64,000 nucleotides of DNA from Sphingomonas sp. S2M10 (GTDB taxonomy: Bacteria > Pseudomonadota > Alphaproteobacteria > Sphingomonadales > Sphingomonadaceae). The notes beneath the pieces were generated by a model. That model did no database searches, was not told the origin of the DNA, and worked only from the letters and a program-made list of their open reading frames with translations. The stretch lies in the NCBI RefSeq assembly GCF_012650175.1, contig NZ_JAAILI010000008.1:62001-126000 (forward strand). Direction: 5' to 3'. A program made the translations under genes and the position numbers. Numbering within the stretch: the stretch's first letter is position 1; each line of letters opens with the position of its first letter. Of this stretch, positions 1-11,435 are shown piece after piece.

Positions 1-1
1 C

Positions 2-559
<558 letters not shown>

Positions 560-655
560 TCCAACACGGAAACCATGGGTTGCCGGCTGCGCACTAGCTT
601 TGCGCGGCCGGCGGCCGCATTACGGGAGCGACGCAACCACCCAAGGGGAACCATC

Positions 656-1255
656 ATGCGCGCTCTCATTGCCCTCGCCCTTTTCGCGACCGCCCCGGTC
701 GCCTTCGCCCAGGAACTGCCCGGCCAGGCCAACGCATCGCGCGTTCCCGCCGGCACCTATGCGGTCGACACCGGCCACACCCAGGTCGATTTCCAGGTCA
801 ATCACTTCGGCTTCAGCCAGTTCACCGGCCAGGCCGGCGGCGCCACCGGTTCGCTGACGATCGATCCGGCCAAGCCGAACGACGCCAAGCTCGACATCAC
901 CATCCCGACCAGCGGCATCGTCACCACCGTCGCGGCGCTGGACAAGCACCTCGCTTCGCCGGACTTCTTCGATGCGGCCAAGTATCCGACGATCCGCTTC
1001 GTCTCGACCAAGGTCGTCGTCAGCGGCACCAAGGCGCAGATCACCGGCGACCTGACGCTGCACGGCGTCACCAAGCCGGTCACGCTCGACACCATGCTGG
1101 TCGGCGCGGGCACCAATCCGATGTCCAAGAAGCTGAACTTCGGCTTCGAGGCGACCACCACGATCAGCCGCAGCGCGTTCGGCATGGACAAATATGTCCC
1201 CTTCGTCTCGGACGAGGTGAAGCTGCACATCAACGCGGCGTTTTCGGCCAAGTAA
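656..1255 (+). CDS. YceI family periplasmic protein
   Basis: A 199-residue protein with a Sec signal peptide (MRALIALALFATAPVAFAQ, cleavage near residue 19) followed by one YceI domain. The domain is a lipocalin-like beta-barrel that in family members binds polyisoprenoid or other amphipathic molecules. Motifs seen are YAVDTGHTQVDFQVNHFGFSQF near the start and TGDLTLHGVTKPVTLD in the second half, both typical of the family. The ATG at 656 was chosen because AAGGGGA lies just upstream and the signal peptide starts there; an in-frame extension to 575 has neither feature. It stands alone between ilvC and a channel gene. The ligand cannot be told from sequence. Confidence 0.9.
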   Translation: MRALIALALFATAPVAFAQELPGQANASRVPAGTYAVDTGHTQVDFQVNHFGFSQFTGQAGGATGSLTIDPAKPNDAKLDITIPTSGIVTTVAALDKHLASPDFFDAAKYPTIRFVSTKVVVSGTKAQITGDLTLHGVTKPVTLDTMLVGAGTNPMSKKLNFGFEATTTISRSAFGMDKYVPFVSDEVKLHINAAFSAK

Positions 1256-1319
1256 ACCCTTGGTCTAATTGCCCAGCCTTCCTGCCTGCGCCACCACGGC
1301 CGCAGGCAGGAGGACGGAT

Positions 1320-1919
<600 letters not shown>

Positions 1920-1920
1920 G

Positions 1921-4566
1921 CTAGAAGCCGAACTTTGCCCGCACGCCGTAGAAGCGCGGCATGCCCGGATAGCCGGCATAATTGCCGTTCTGCTCGGGCA
2001 CCCCGAAGCCGCTGATGAAATAGGTCTGGTTGGTGAGGTTCTCCACCCAGAATTCCAGGCTGCGGCGGCCATCGGGGCTCTGCACGCCGATCGCCGCCGA
2101 CAGAAGCGGATAGCCCTGATTGTAGAGCGCGTTGCGTCCGTTCGCGTCGGGCGGGCTGGAGGGGATGTTGACCTCGCTGTTGTAGCGCATGTCGACATGG
2201 AGCAGGCCGTTGATCCCCCTGGCGATCGGCGGGGTCCAGGTGCCGGCGACCGTCACCGTGTGGCGTGGCTGATTGTCGAGCTGCTGGTTGCCCTTGCCCT
2301 GCAGGGGCGTGCCGGCGAAGTTCTTGCCGTCGTCATTGTAGCGCGCATCGATATAGCTGTAGCCGAGCTGGAAAATCAGGTCGCGTACCGGCTGAAGCGT
2401 TCCTTCCGCCTCGATGCCCTTGCTGGTCGTCTTGGGCACATTCTGCACCACGAAATTGGTGCCGCTGAACACCAGGCTCTGCAGATTGTAAAAGGTCGAG
2501 TAGAAGCCCGCGAGGTTGAGGGTGAACGTGCGACTGAACTGGGTCTTCAGCCCCAATTCGAAGGCATCCACCGTCTCCTTGGAAAAGCGCAGGTCGCCTG
2601 CCTGCGCGCCGTTGCCGCCGAGCAGCACCGAATCGAAGGTTGCCTGGTCGAGATTATAGCCACCGGACTTGTAGCCCCGGTCATAGCTCGCATAGCCGAG
2701 GACGCGCGGGCTGAACTTGTAGGCGAGCTTCAACGTGCCGGTCAGCTGGTCCTCGCTCCGCTTGTCGGCATAGGTGCCGTTGAACTCGCTGTTCACCGCC
2801 GGATTGCAGCTGAGCAGGAACAGATTGCTGAACAATCCCGGAACCTGGCGCAAAATATTGGCATAGGCGGCGGCCGCCGCGTTGCCCGTCCGCGCCTGGT
2901 TGAAGAAGGTGCAGGCGCCGGTGTTGCTGGCGATCGTCGCGCTCAGATCCTTGGTCTCGTGATTCCAGCGCGCGCCCAGCGTGAGCGAAAGCCGGTCGGT
3001 CACATGCACGATGTTGTGGGTGAACAGCGCGAAGGCGTTGGTCTTCACGCGGAAATCGTCGTCGTTGTTGCCCTGCCCCGGGATATTGGCCGGCAGGGGT
3101 TGCACCGCGAGCGCTGCAAGGCCGGGCACTACGGAGACGCCGGGGATCGGCGCCGTGCCGGCCTGCGCGCGGAACAGCCGGACCAGCGGCGCGAGCTGCC
3201 CATAGGCTGCGGGCGGCGCGGCCGGATTGAGCAGCACCTGTCCGAGCGTCGGCACCCCCGCTCCCTGCGATCCGAAGAACTGCACCGGGGTGCCGAACAA
3301 CGGCCGCAGCTGCGCCGAGAACACCGAGTCCACATAGCGGTTGGAGTCATTGCCTACCCGGACGGTGTCGCGCAGCGTGTTGGTTTCGTTGAGGTAGAAG
3401 CCGCCGACCAGCCAGTCGAGCTTGTCGCCGAACGCCGACCCTTGCAATCGCACTTCCTGGGTGAAGTCGCTCAGGGCGTTGCGATAGCCGTCGCGATAGG
3501 CACGGTCGATGCCGGAAAAGTCGATGTCCTGCGAACGCAGCACCCGCCAGCGACGATAGGCGGTGATCGAGGTGAGCTTCGCCCCCCCCAGATCATAGTT
3601 GAGCTCGCCCGAGAAGCCATAGTCGCGCACCTTCTCGCCATAGGCGCGGTTGGGCGAGATCGCCTGGACGCGATCGTCGGTGGAGCCGGTATAGAGCCCC
3701 ACCAACCCCTGCGCCGCCGCGATGCCCTGAATCACCGGCGCGAGCGGGCCGCGCACGGCGGACACGACGCCGCAGCATTGCTCGTCGGTCTCATAATAAT
3801 CGGCGATGAGACGGACGCTGACCGGGCCTTTGTCGAACAGGGCTTGGCCGCGCACCAGCCAGCGGTTGATGTCATTGACCGCGCGGTCACTGTTGGCATC
3901 GTTCAGATAGCCGTCGCGTTTGCGATAGGCGCCGTCCAGCCGCAGCGCGACATGCTCGGCGACGGGTCCGGTGATCGCGCCCCGTGCCTCATAGGCGTTG
4001 TAGTTGCCGTAGCCGCCTTCGACATAGCCGCCGGTCTCGAACTTCGGCTGCGCGGTGAAGATGCTGAGCGCGCCCGCCGAGGTGTTGCGCCCGAACAGCG
4101 TGCCCTGCGGCCCGCGCAGGATCTCCACCCGCTCCAGCTCCGGCAGTTCGGAAATGGCCACGCCCGAACGCGAGCGGAACACGCCGTCGATGAACACGCC
4201 GACCGCCGGCTCGAACCCCGGATTGTCGCCGCCGGTGGTGATGCCGCGAATGTAGATGGTGGTGCCGGTCGCCGCGGACTGACCGGTCGAGGATTGCAGC
4301 GAGGGCGCCAGCTGCTCCAGATCGCGGACATTGTCTACCCCTGCGTTTTCCAGCAGCTGCGGACTGATCGCGGTGATCGCCACCGGCACGTCCTGCACCG
4401 TCTCGTTGCGCCGCGTGGCGGTGACGATGATCTCGTTGGCGGAGACATAGCCCTGGTCCTGCGCCGCCGGGGTCGGCGGAGCCTCGCGATCCTGCGCTAC
4501 GGCGGGTGTCGCCGCCGCAAGCATCAGTGCCGTCGCGGCGAGCAGATCGCCCTTCATGGTCGTCAT
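1921..4566 (-). CDS. TonB-dependent outer-membrane receptor
   Basis: An 881-residue receptor with a signal peptide (MTTMKGDLLAATALMLAAATPAVAQ), an N-terminal plug and a C-terminal 22-strand barrel ending in FGVRAKFGF-like aromatic residues. The TonB box region is ANEIIVTATRRNETVQDVPVAITAIS, and the plug includes IYIRGITTGGDNPGFEPAVGVFIDGVF and ERVEILRGPQGTLFGRNTSAGALSI. This is the architecture of sphingomonad receptors for plant or xenobiotic compounds and siderophores; the substrate is not evident. Start 4566 is preceded by AGGGAGAG at good spacing; a longer reading to 4629 would bury the signal peptide. It is divergent from folE across about 217 bases. Confidence 0.93.
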   Translation of the reverse strand: MTTMKGDLLAATALMLAAATPAVAQDREAPPTPAAQDQGYVSANEIIVTATRRNETVQDVPVAITAISPQLLENAGVDNVRDLEQLAPSLQSSTGQSAATGTTIYIRGITTGGDNPGFEPAVGVFIDGVFRSRSGVAISELPELERVEILRGPQGTLFGRNTSAGALSIFTAQPKFETGGYVEGGYGNYNAYEARGAITGPVAEHVALRLDGAYRKRDGYLNDANSDRAVNDINRWLVRGQALFDKGPVSVRLIADYYETDEQCCGVVSAVRGPLAPVIQGIAAAQGLVGLYTGSTDDRVQAISPNRAYGEKVRDYGFSGELNYDLGGAKLTSITAYRRWRVLRSQDIDFSGIDRAYRDGYRNALSDFTQEVRLQGSAFGDKLDWLVGGFYLNETNTLRDTVRVGNDSNRYVDSVFSAQLRPLFGTPVQFFGSQGAGVPTLGQVLLNPAAPPAAYGQLAPLVRLFRAQAGTAPIPGVSVVPGLAALAVQPLPANIPGQGNNDDDFRVKTNAFALFTHNIVHVTDRLSLTLGARWNHETKDLSATIASNTGACTFFNQARTGNAAAAAYANILRQVPGLFSNLFLLSCNPAVNSEFNGTYADKRSEDQLTGTLKLAYKFSPRVLGYASYDRGYKSGGYNLDQATFDSVLLGGNGAQAGDLRFSKETVDAFELGLKTQFSRTFTLNLAGFYSTFYNLQSLVFSGTNFVVQNVPKTTSKGIEAEGTLQPVRDLIFQLGYSYIDARYNDDGKNFAGTPLQGKGNQQLDNQPRHTVTVAGTWTPPIARGINGLLHVDMRYNSEVNIPSSPPDANGRNALYNQGYPLLSAAIGVQSPDGRRSLEFWVENLTNQTYFISGFGVPEQNGNYAGYPGMPRFYGVRAKFGF

Positions 4567-4677
4567 CGAACTCTCCCTGTTCGCCCCGATCTTGCGCCGG
4601 TCGCGACTTTGCTGTTTTTGCAACCACAAGCTAGCGCCGGGCTTTTCCGGAGGTCAACGGGTCAATCGTTGCCAGAG

Positions 4678-4703
4678 CCGCGGAAAACCTGGGTTTTCGG
4701 CGG
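4678..4703. other. Hairpin in the divergent region between the TonB receptor and folE
   Basis: Arms CCGC-G-GAAAAC (4678-4688) and GTTTTC-G-GCGG (4693-4703) pair over ten base pairs with one G.G mismatch around a CTGG loop. It could be a regulator site for either gene or a leader structure; no known motif was recognised. Confidence 0.4.
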
Positions 4704-4783
4704 ACTTCGGCAAGCTGCCCCGGTCACGACCCGGCAAAGTGCGCTTGCCGTAACGGAAGGCGCGGCGGCGACCGAAAGGACGA

Positions 4784-5407
4784 ATGATGCACGATCACCA
4801 CCACGATCCCGTAAACGGCGATCTTGTTTCCGGATCTCCCAAGATCCCCGTGCCCGAGGAGGTGGCCGACGCCATTCGCACGCTGATCCGCTGGACGGGA
4901 GACGATCCCAGCCGCGAGGGCCTGCTGGACACGCCGCAGCGGGTGGCACGGGCGTGGAAGGAATATTGCGCCGGCTATGCGGAGGATCCCGCGCACCATC
5001 TGTCGCGCGTGTTCGAGGAAGTCGGCGGCTATGACGAGATCGTGCTGCTGAAGGACATTCCCTTCCAGTCACATTGCGAACACCATATGGCGCCGATTAC
5101 CGGCAAGGCATCGATCGCCTATCTGCCCAGGAACCATGTCGTCGGCATCTCGAAACTCGCGCGCGTCCTCCATGCCTTCGCCCGCCGCCTGCAGGTGCAG
5201 GAACGGCTCACCGCGGAAGTGGCCGACTGCATCTGGAACCATCTCCACCCGGTCGGCGTCGCCGTGGTGATCGAGGCGCAGCATGGCTGCATGACGGGGC
5301 GCGGCGTCCGCACCCCGGGCGTCGGCATGGTCACCAGCCGCATGATGGGCGTATTTCGCGAGGACGAGCGCAGCCGGGCCGAAGTGCTCAAGCTGATGGG
5401 CTATTGA
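4784..5407 (+). CDS. folE: GTP cyclohydrolase I
   Basis: A 207-residue enzyme that converts GTP to 7,8-dihydroneopterin triphosphate, the first step of tetrahydrofolate and other pterin synthesis. The zinc site is visible as SHCEHH and QHGCM, and the core has MAPITGKASIAYLP, VVGISKLARVLHAFARRLQVQERLT and SRMMGVFRED, all diagnostic of FolE type IA. Two adjacent ATG codons (4784 and 4787) are possible starts. It opens a tight three-gene run: its TGA shares one base with the ATG of the following short-chain reductase, and folB follows that gene with an 8-base overlap. Confidence 0.97.
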   Translation: MMHDHHHDPVNGDLVSGSPKIPVPEEVADAIRTLIRWTGDDPSREGLLDTPQRVARAWKEYCAGYAEDPAHHLSRVFEEVGGYDEIVLLKDIPFQSHCEHHMAPITGKASIAYLPRNHVVGISKLARVLHAFARRLQVQERLTAEVADCIWNHLHPVGVAVVIEAQHGCMTGRGVRTPGVGMVTSRMMGVFREDERSRAEVLKLMGY

Positions 5408-6180
5408 TGCCCGGGCGGGTGCTGGTCACCGGCGGCGGCAAGCGGATCGGCGCGGCGATCAGCAGCGGCCTTGCGGCGCGCGGCTGGGCCGTGGCGATCC
5501 ATCACCACCACTCGCCCGACGAGAGCGAAGCCTTTGCTGCCGCGTTGCGAGCGAACGGCGCGACCATCGCGGTCGTCTGCGGCGAGCTGGCCGATCCCGC
5601 CACGCCCGCCGCGCTGGTGAAGGCATGCCGCACCGCGTTCGACGGCCCGCTCGACGCGGTGGTCAACAACGCCTCGCTGTTCGCCTATGACGAGGCGCCG
5701 ATCGCCGACCATGCGCTGCTCGACCGGCACATGCATGTGAACCTCGCCGCGCCGGTGGGTCTCGCCATGGCGCTGGCAGCGCAGCCGGATCTCGCGGAGG
5801 GCGCTGTCGTCAATCTGCTCGACCAGAAAGTGGGCAACCTCAATCCGGACTTCTTCAGCTACACTTGCTCCAAGCTCGCCCTGCACGGCGCGACTCGGAT
5901 GCTGGCGCAGAAACTGGCGCCGCGCGTGCGGGTGAACGCGGTGTCGCCCGGACTCACCCTCCCCAGCCTCGACCAGACCGAGGCGGAATTCGCCCGCACC
6001 GGCACGCAGAACCTGCTACGCCGCCCCGTCGACCCCGCCGACATCGCCGCCACGGTCGCGCATCTGCTCGAATGCCGCAGCATCACCGGGCAGAATGTCT
6101 ATGTCGATTGCGGACAGCATTTCCTCGCGCGCGACAGCGACGTGATGTTCGAAGGACGCGAGCACCGACCCGATGCCTGA
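5407..6180 (+). CDS. Short-chain dehydrogenase, FolM/pteridine-reductase-like
   Basis: A 257-residue classical SDR. It has the nucleotide-binding TGGGKRIG at the N-terminus, VVNNASLF, and the active-site YTCSKLAL. The TG-x2-KRIG form and the NNAS-x-F motif are seen in dihydromonapterin reductase FolM and PTR1, which reduce dihydropterins with NADPH. Its place between folE and folB, with overlaps on both sides (TGATG at 5405-5409 and 8 bases at 6173-6180), supports a pterin substrate. The likely role is reduction of dihydromonapterin or dihydrofolate; the exact substrate is inferred from context rather than seen. Confidence 0.85.
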   Translation: MPGRVLVTGGGKRIGAAISSGLAARGWAVAIHHHHSPDESEAFAAALRANGATIAVVCGELADPATPAALVKACRTAFDGPLDAVVNNASLFAYDEAPIADHALLDRHMHVNLAAPVGLAMALAAQPDLAEGAVVNLLDQKVGNLNPDFFSYTCSKLALHGATRMLAQKLAPRVRVNAVSPGLTLPSLDQTEAEFARTGTQNLLRRPVDPADIAATVAHLLECRSITGQNVYVDCGQHFLARDSDVMFEGREHRPDA

Positions 6181-6538
6181 CTATGTGATCCATCTCGAAG
6201 CGCTGGAAGTCTCGATGAGGCTCGGCATCCATCCCGCGGAACGCGCCGCCCCCCAGCGCGTCCGCATCGACGTGGCGATGACCTGCCGCTACCCCGCCGT
6301 GCCCGAGGACCGGATCGACGCGGTCGTCGATTACGACTTTCTGCGCGCAGGCATCCATGCGCTTGTCCGCTCGCGGCATTTCGAGCTGCAGGAAGTGCTG
6401 TGCGAGGAGGTCGCCGCCTTGGCAATGCGCGATTCCCGCGTCGTGGAGGTCCGCGTTCGCTCGGCCAAGCAGGACGTCTATCCCGATGCGCGGGTGGGCT
6501 GCGAGGTCGTCCGTATTCTTACGAATATGCAGCAATAA
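6173..6538 (+). CDS. folB: Dihydroneopterin aldolase
   Basis: A 121-residue FolB-family protein. It shows LEVSMRLGIHPAERAAPQRVRIDV, which carries the conserved Glu and Gln near the pterin site, HFELQEVLCEEVA with the pterin-anchoring Glu, and the catalytic Lys region VRVRSAKQDVYPDA. It would cleave dihydroneopterin to hydroxymethyl-dihydropterin and glycolaldehyde, or act as epimerase towards monapterin. It overlaps the upstream SDR gene by 8 bases and so is probably translationally coupled to it. folK and folP are not in the window. Confidence 0.92.
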   Translation: MPDYVIHLEALEVSMRLGIHPAERAAPQRVRIDVAMTCRYPAVPEDRIDAVVDYDFLRAGIHALVRSRHFELQEVLCEEVAALAMRDSRVVEVRVRSAKQDVYPDARVGCEVVRILTNMQQ

Positions 6539-6574
6539 TCCCCGTTCCCGGGCATCCGCCCGGATCCTCTACCC

Positions 6575-6580
6575 TATAAT
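6575..6580 (+). promoter_or_regulatory. Possible -10 box upstream of the chemoreceptor gene
   Basis: A perfect TATAAT stands 70 bases before the chemoreceptor start in an otherwise GC-rich gap. No convincing -35 box is seen 17 bases upstream, so this is only a candidate. Confidence 0.35.
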
Positions 6581-6649
6581 CTACGAAAAGGCCTTCCCCG
6601 CGAAGGCTCGACCGGGGGGACGCGTGCGCCCGTCACCAGAGGAACGTGG

Positions 6650-8416
6650 ATGTCTATTGCAAGTTTCGTTCGCAACAGCGCGTTAGCCATGATGGCGCTT
6701 CTGGTTGTCGGCGGCTCGCTGGCGGCCTGGCGTCTGGATCGCATTCGCATGGGCGGCGTGGTGCAGCAGCAGCAGCAGGCCAATGCCGACCTCATCGCGG
6801 ATATCCTGCCTCCTCCTGAATATATCATCGAACCGTTCCTCGAAGCAACGCTGATTGCCCGCAGCCCGGAAAAGGTGAGAGCGCACGCCGATCGGCTCGA
6901 CAGCCTTCACAAGCTCTATCTGGAGCGCAACCGCTATTGGCAGACGGCAGACATCGACGAGACGCTCCGCACCCAGCTGCTGCAGCAGGCGCATCCGGCC
7001 GCCCAGGCCTTTTGGAACGAGCTGGAAAAAGGCTTTCTGCCCGCCGCGCGCAATAGCGATCTGCGCGCGGTCGACGCCAGCTACGCCAAGCTGGCAGGCT
7101 TTTACGATCAGCATCGTGCCGCGGTGGACAAGCTGGTTGCCATGACGCTCACCGAACAGAAGCAGATCGCTGCCGACGGCGCCTTCGAATTCTATCTCGC
7201 GATCGGCATCGTGCTCGTGCTGGCCCTGGTCGTCGGCGCACAGGCCGCGCATTTCTACTTCACCATGTATCGCCGGGTGCTGGAACCGGTCGGCACGCTG
7301 TCCGCGCTTACCGACCGGCTTGCCCGCGGCGAGGTGGCGACCATCCCCTATCAAGATCGCACCGACGAAATAGGCCGCATCGCCTCCGGCCTCGAGCATT
7401 ATCGCGCCGCCGCCGCTTCGCAGAGCGAAGACGACGCCCGCAAGCTCGCCGAGCAGCGCGAGGTGACCGAAATACTCGGCAGCGGCCTGCTCGCACTGCG
7501 CGAGGGCGACCTTTCCCGCACCATCGATCGGCGCTTCCCCGCCGAATATGAAGTGCTTCGCCAGAACATCAACGAGGCGATCGCCTCGCTGCGCGGGCGC
7601 GTCCAGCTGGTCAGCGAAAGCGCCGACAATATCCGCAACACCTCGTCCGAAGTCGCGCATGGTTCGGAAGATCTCGCGCACCGTACCGAGAAGAGCGCTG
7701 CCAATCTCGCCCAAGCCACCGAAGCGCTGAGCAAGATCGAGGAGCGGCTGCGCGCGACCATGATCGCGGCGGACAACACCGTGAAGCGCGCCGGCGAAGC
7801 GACCACCGCGCTACGCGAGGGACGCAGCACCACCGCCCGCGCTGTGCAGGCAATGGACCGGGCGCGCGGCAGCGCCAAGAATATCGATGGCGTGATCGAA
7901 GGCGTCGACAAGATCGCCTTCCAGACCCGCGTGCTTGCGATGAACGCCGCCGTGGAGGCGGGCCGTGCCGGCGAGGCGGGACGCGGGTTCATGGTCGTCG
8001 CCGATCTGGTCGCCGCCCTGGCTCTTCGCGCCGAGGATCAGGCCAAGCAGGCGCGCGACATGCTCAGCGAGACCCAAGCGGTCATCCTCCAGGCTGCGGG
8101 TGCGGTCCACGAAACCGATACCGCGCTCGACACCATCTCGGGTGACGTCGAAGCCGTGCATGATCTGATTGCAGCCATCGACCATGACAATCACGCCCAG
8201 TCGGCCGCAGTCAGCCAGGTTTCCACCGCGATGAAGGCGATGGACCTGGTGACGCAGCAGAATGCAGCGATGGTCGAACAGACCTCGGCGGCGATCCGCA
8301 ACCTCTCCAGCGAAGTCAACGCCCTCGCCCAGCGCGCCGGCGCGTTCCGCTTCGATCGGACCGGCGGCAAGCCGGCCGATGCCAAGCCGGCGCGCGCCCT
8401 CGCCGCCGTCCATTAA
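6650..8416 (+). CDS. Methyl-accepting chemotaxis protein
   Basis: A 588-residue transmembrane chemoreceptor. A first helix (about residues 10-27) leads into a roughly 150-residue periplasmic helical sensor, a second membrane helix lies near 180-203, then a HAMP region with EPVGTLSALTDRLARGEVATIPYQDRTDEIGRIASGLEHYR and a long cytoplasmic coiled coil. The signalling tip reads FQTRVLAMNAAVEAGRAGEAGRGFMVVADLVAALALRAEDQ, recognisable but altered where most receptors have VVADEVRxLAxRS. It should bind CheW and CheA. Start 6650 follows GAGGAACG. No other chemotaxis gene is nearby; the ligand is unknown. Confidence 0.93.
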   Translation: MSIASFVRNSALAMMALLVVGGSLAAWRLDRIRMGGVVQQQQQANADLIADILPPPEYIIEPFLEATLIARSPEKVRAHADRLDSLHKLYLERNRYWQTADIDETLRTQLLQQAHPAAQAFWNELEKGFLPAARNSDLRAVDASYAKLAGFYDQHRAAVDKLVAMTLTEQKQIAADGAFEFYLAIGIVLVLALVVGAQAAHFYFTMYRRVLEPVGTLSALTDRLARGEVATIPYQDRTDEIGRIASGLEHYRAAAASQSEDDARKLAEQREVTEILGSGLLALREGDLSRTIDRRFPAEYEVLRQNINEAIASLRGRVQLVSESADNIRNTSSEVAHGSEDLAHRTEKSAANLAQATEALSKIEERLRATMIAADNTVKRAGEATTALREGRSTTARAVQAMDRARGSAKNIDGVIEGVDKIAFQTRVLAMNAAVEAGRAGEAGRGFMVVADLVAALALRAEDQAKQARDMLSETQAVILQAAGAVHETDTALDTISGDVEAVHDLIAAIDHDNHAQSAAVSQVSTAMKAMDLVTQQNAAMVEQTSAAIRNLSSEVNALAQRAGAFRFDRTGGKPADAKPARALAAVH

Positions 8417-8467
8417 GGCGGCGGCGCCGGGCGGCCGCCGGGGCAGCGGGCTGCGCCGGGGCCTGGT

Positions 8468-10126
<1,659 letters not shown>

Positions 10127-10195
10127 GTGCCGTGTCTCTCTTCAAGGTCTGGCCGCGCCTAGCGCAGCCGTGATGCGATAGGGAAGGTCCAGTTT

Positions 10196-10239
10196 GCCCT
10201 TAGGGGAGACGCGCGCGTGCGAAATCGACCCCTAAGGGC
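10196..10239. promoter_or_regulatory. Perfect 11-bp inverted repeat upstream of leuA
   Basis: GCCCTTAGGGG (10196-10206) and CCCCTAAGGGC (10229-10239) are exact reverse complements separated by 22 bases. Read with leuA, the structure sits in the likely leader, about 70 bases before the start codon, and is not followed by a T-run. It may be an attenuation hairpin or an operator; on the other side the BLUF gene starts 170 bases away. Confidence 0.5.
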
Positions 10240-10408
10240 GGATAAGTCGCAGGGTAAGGCGCGGGGCGTCGATCACGCATCTGTAGTGCCGGATTTGCAC
10301 GATCTTGTCCAGCTTGGTTGAGCACCTGCAAAACAAGGGAGCTTTCGCGCGATTGACCTGTTGTTAACCGTCACGCGCCGAAGAAGCGTGCTCGCAGGAG
10401 AGGAATCC

Positions 10409-10804
10409 ATGCTGCAGCTCGTCTATATCAGTTCCGTCAACCCGGCCGCGCCCTGCCTGACGCGGGACATCCTGACCATCTCCCGCCGCAACAATGCGCG
10501 GGACCAGATCAGCGGTCTGCTCTACGCGGATCGCGGCCGCTTCCTCCAGGCGCTGGAAGGCCCGGAGGACTCGGTCGAGGCCGCCTATGAAAGGATCCGC
10601 CAAGATCCCCGCCATCGCGCCATCGTGCTGCTGTCCCGCCGCGACGTCGAGCGGCGCGAATTCGGCCATTGGGAAATGGCGCATCGCGCACCGGGTGCCG
10701 ATGCCGCCACCTTCCTGGCGGACGTTCAGCGGCTGACCGCCGACGCCGCGCCCGACGTGCGCGGCACGTTCGACGGGCTGGTGCGTACCCGCGCGCTCGG
10801 CTGA
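10409..10804 (+). CDS. BLUF domain blue-light photosensor
   Basis: A 131-residue protein that is almost entirely one BLUF domain, which binds FAD and senses blue light by hydrogen-bond rearrangement around the flavin. The key residues are present: Tyr6 in LQLVYISS, Asn29 in SRRNNARDQISGLL, Gln47 in GRFLQALEGP, and Trp88 and Met90 in FGHWEM. Start 10409 follows AGGAGAGGA; a longer reading from 10361 lacks a ribosome-binding site. There is no output domain, so it must act through a partner protein. Neighbours give no clue to the partner. Confidence 0.93.
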   Translation: MLQLVYISSVNPAAPCLTRDILTISRRNNARDQISGLLYADRGRFLQALEGPEDSVEAAYERIRQDPRHRAIVLLSRRDVERREFGHWEMAHRAPGADAATFLADVQRLTADAAPDVRGTFDGLVRTRALG

Positions 10805-11065
10805 TTGCGCAACTTTACTGCGCCGCCGTGCTGAAGTGTTGCGCCGCTGCACCACCGCAGCGCCGCAAAATGACGGTTCGGCGTAGTTCGGTGCTGTCTG
10901 CGCTGGACAGAAGGCCTTTCCCGCGATCAAAGGCGTACAGGGGCGTGCATCACCGCACGAACCGCAGTACATCGTTGGTTGCGACAAGGGGGAGGAAGCC
11001 TCTCAATCCCGAGGCGCTGACGAAGGAATAGCCCCAACAAGGGGTACGAACAGGAGTTAGACACG

Positions 11066-11323
11066 ATGGCCGAGACCAAAGCACGCGGTGGCATTGCCAA
11101 GCCGGTTACCCCTTCGCCCGAACTGGCGAAGATTGTGGGCACCGCCGATCTGCCGCGCAGCGAGATCGTCAGCAAGGTGTGGGAATACATCAAGAAGCAC
11201 AACCTGCAGAACCCGGCGAACAAGCGCGAGATCCTGGCCGACGAGACGCTGAAGCCGATCTTCGGCGGCGACAAGGCCACCATGTTCGAAATGAACAAGC
11301 ACCTCGCCAAGCACGTCAAGTAA
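11066..11323 (+). CDS. SWIB/MDM2 domain protein
   Basis: An 85-residue protein made of a short basic N-terminus and one SWIB domain (about residues 14-85). The domain shows LPRSEIVSKVWEYIKKHNLQ, the domain core, and the closing ETLKPIFGGDKATMFEMNKHLAKHV. Stand-alone SWIB proteins occur in chlamydiae and many alphaproteobacteria, and are thought to bind DNA or protein; the function here is unknown. CAGGAG precedes the ATG. It is monocistronic, and a strong terminator follows 34 bases after its stop. Confidence 0.92.
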   Translation: MAETKARGGIAKPVTPSPELAKIVGTADLPRSEIVSKVWEYIKKHNLQNPANKREILADETLKPIFGGDKATMFEMNKHLAKHVK

Positions 11324-11357
11324 GCGAGGTCGCCGCAGTCTTCTTGCCTGGGCGAAC

Positions 11358-11398
11358 AAAAAAGGGGCGGGCATCGATGATGCCTGCCCCTTTTTTTT
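11358..11398. terminator. Bidirectional rho-independent terminator between the SWIB gene and uspA
   Basis: GGGGCGGGCAT (11364-11374) pairs with ATGCCTGCCCC (11380-11390) with one wobble pair. It has an A-run on the left and eight T on the right, so it can serve the converging transcripts of both genes. Confidence 0.9.
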
Positions 11399-11435
11399 GC
11401 AGCCGCGCCTCTGTTGCGCGCAGGATTCGTCCGCC

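Noticed and set aside
6539..6649. A c-di-GMP riboswitch before the chemoreceptor gene
   Set aside because: I could not find the conserved core of either class; only a TATAAT and a short GC hairpin are visible.
11030..11060. GGGGTACGAACAGGAG before the SWIB gene as an extracytoplasmic sigma site
   Set aside because: The match to any known sigma consensus is too poor, and AGGAG in it is simply the ribosome-binding site.
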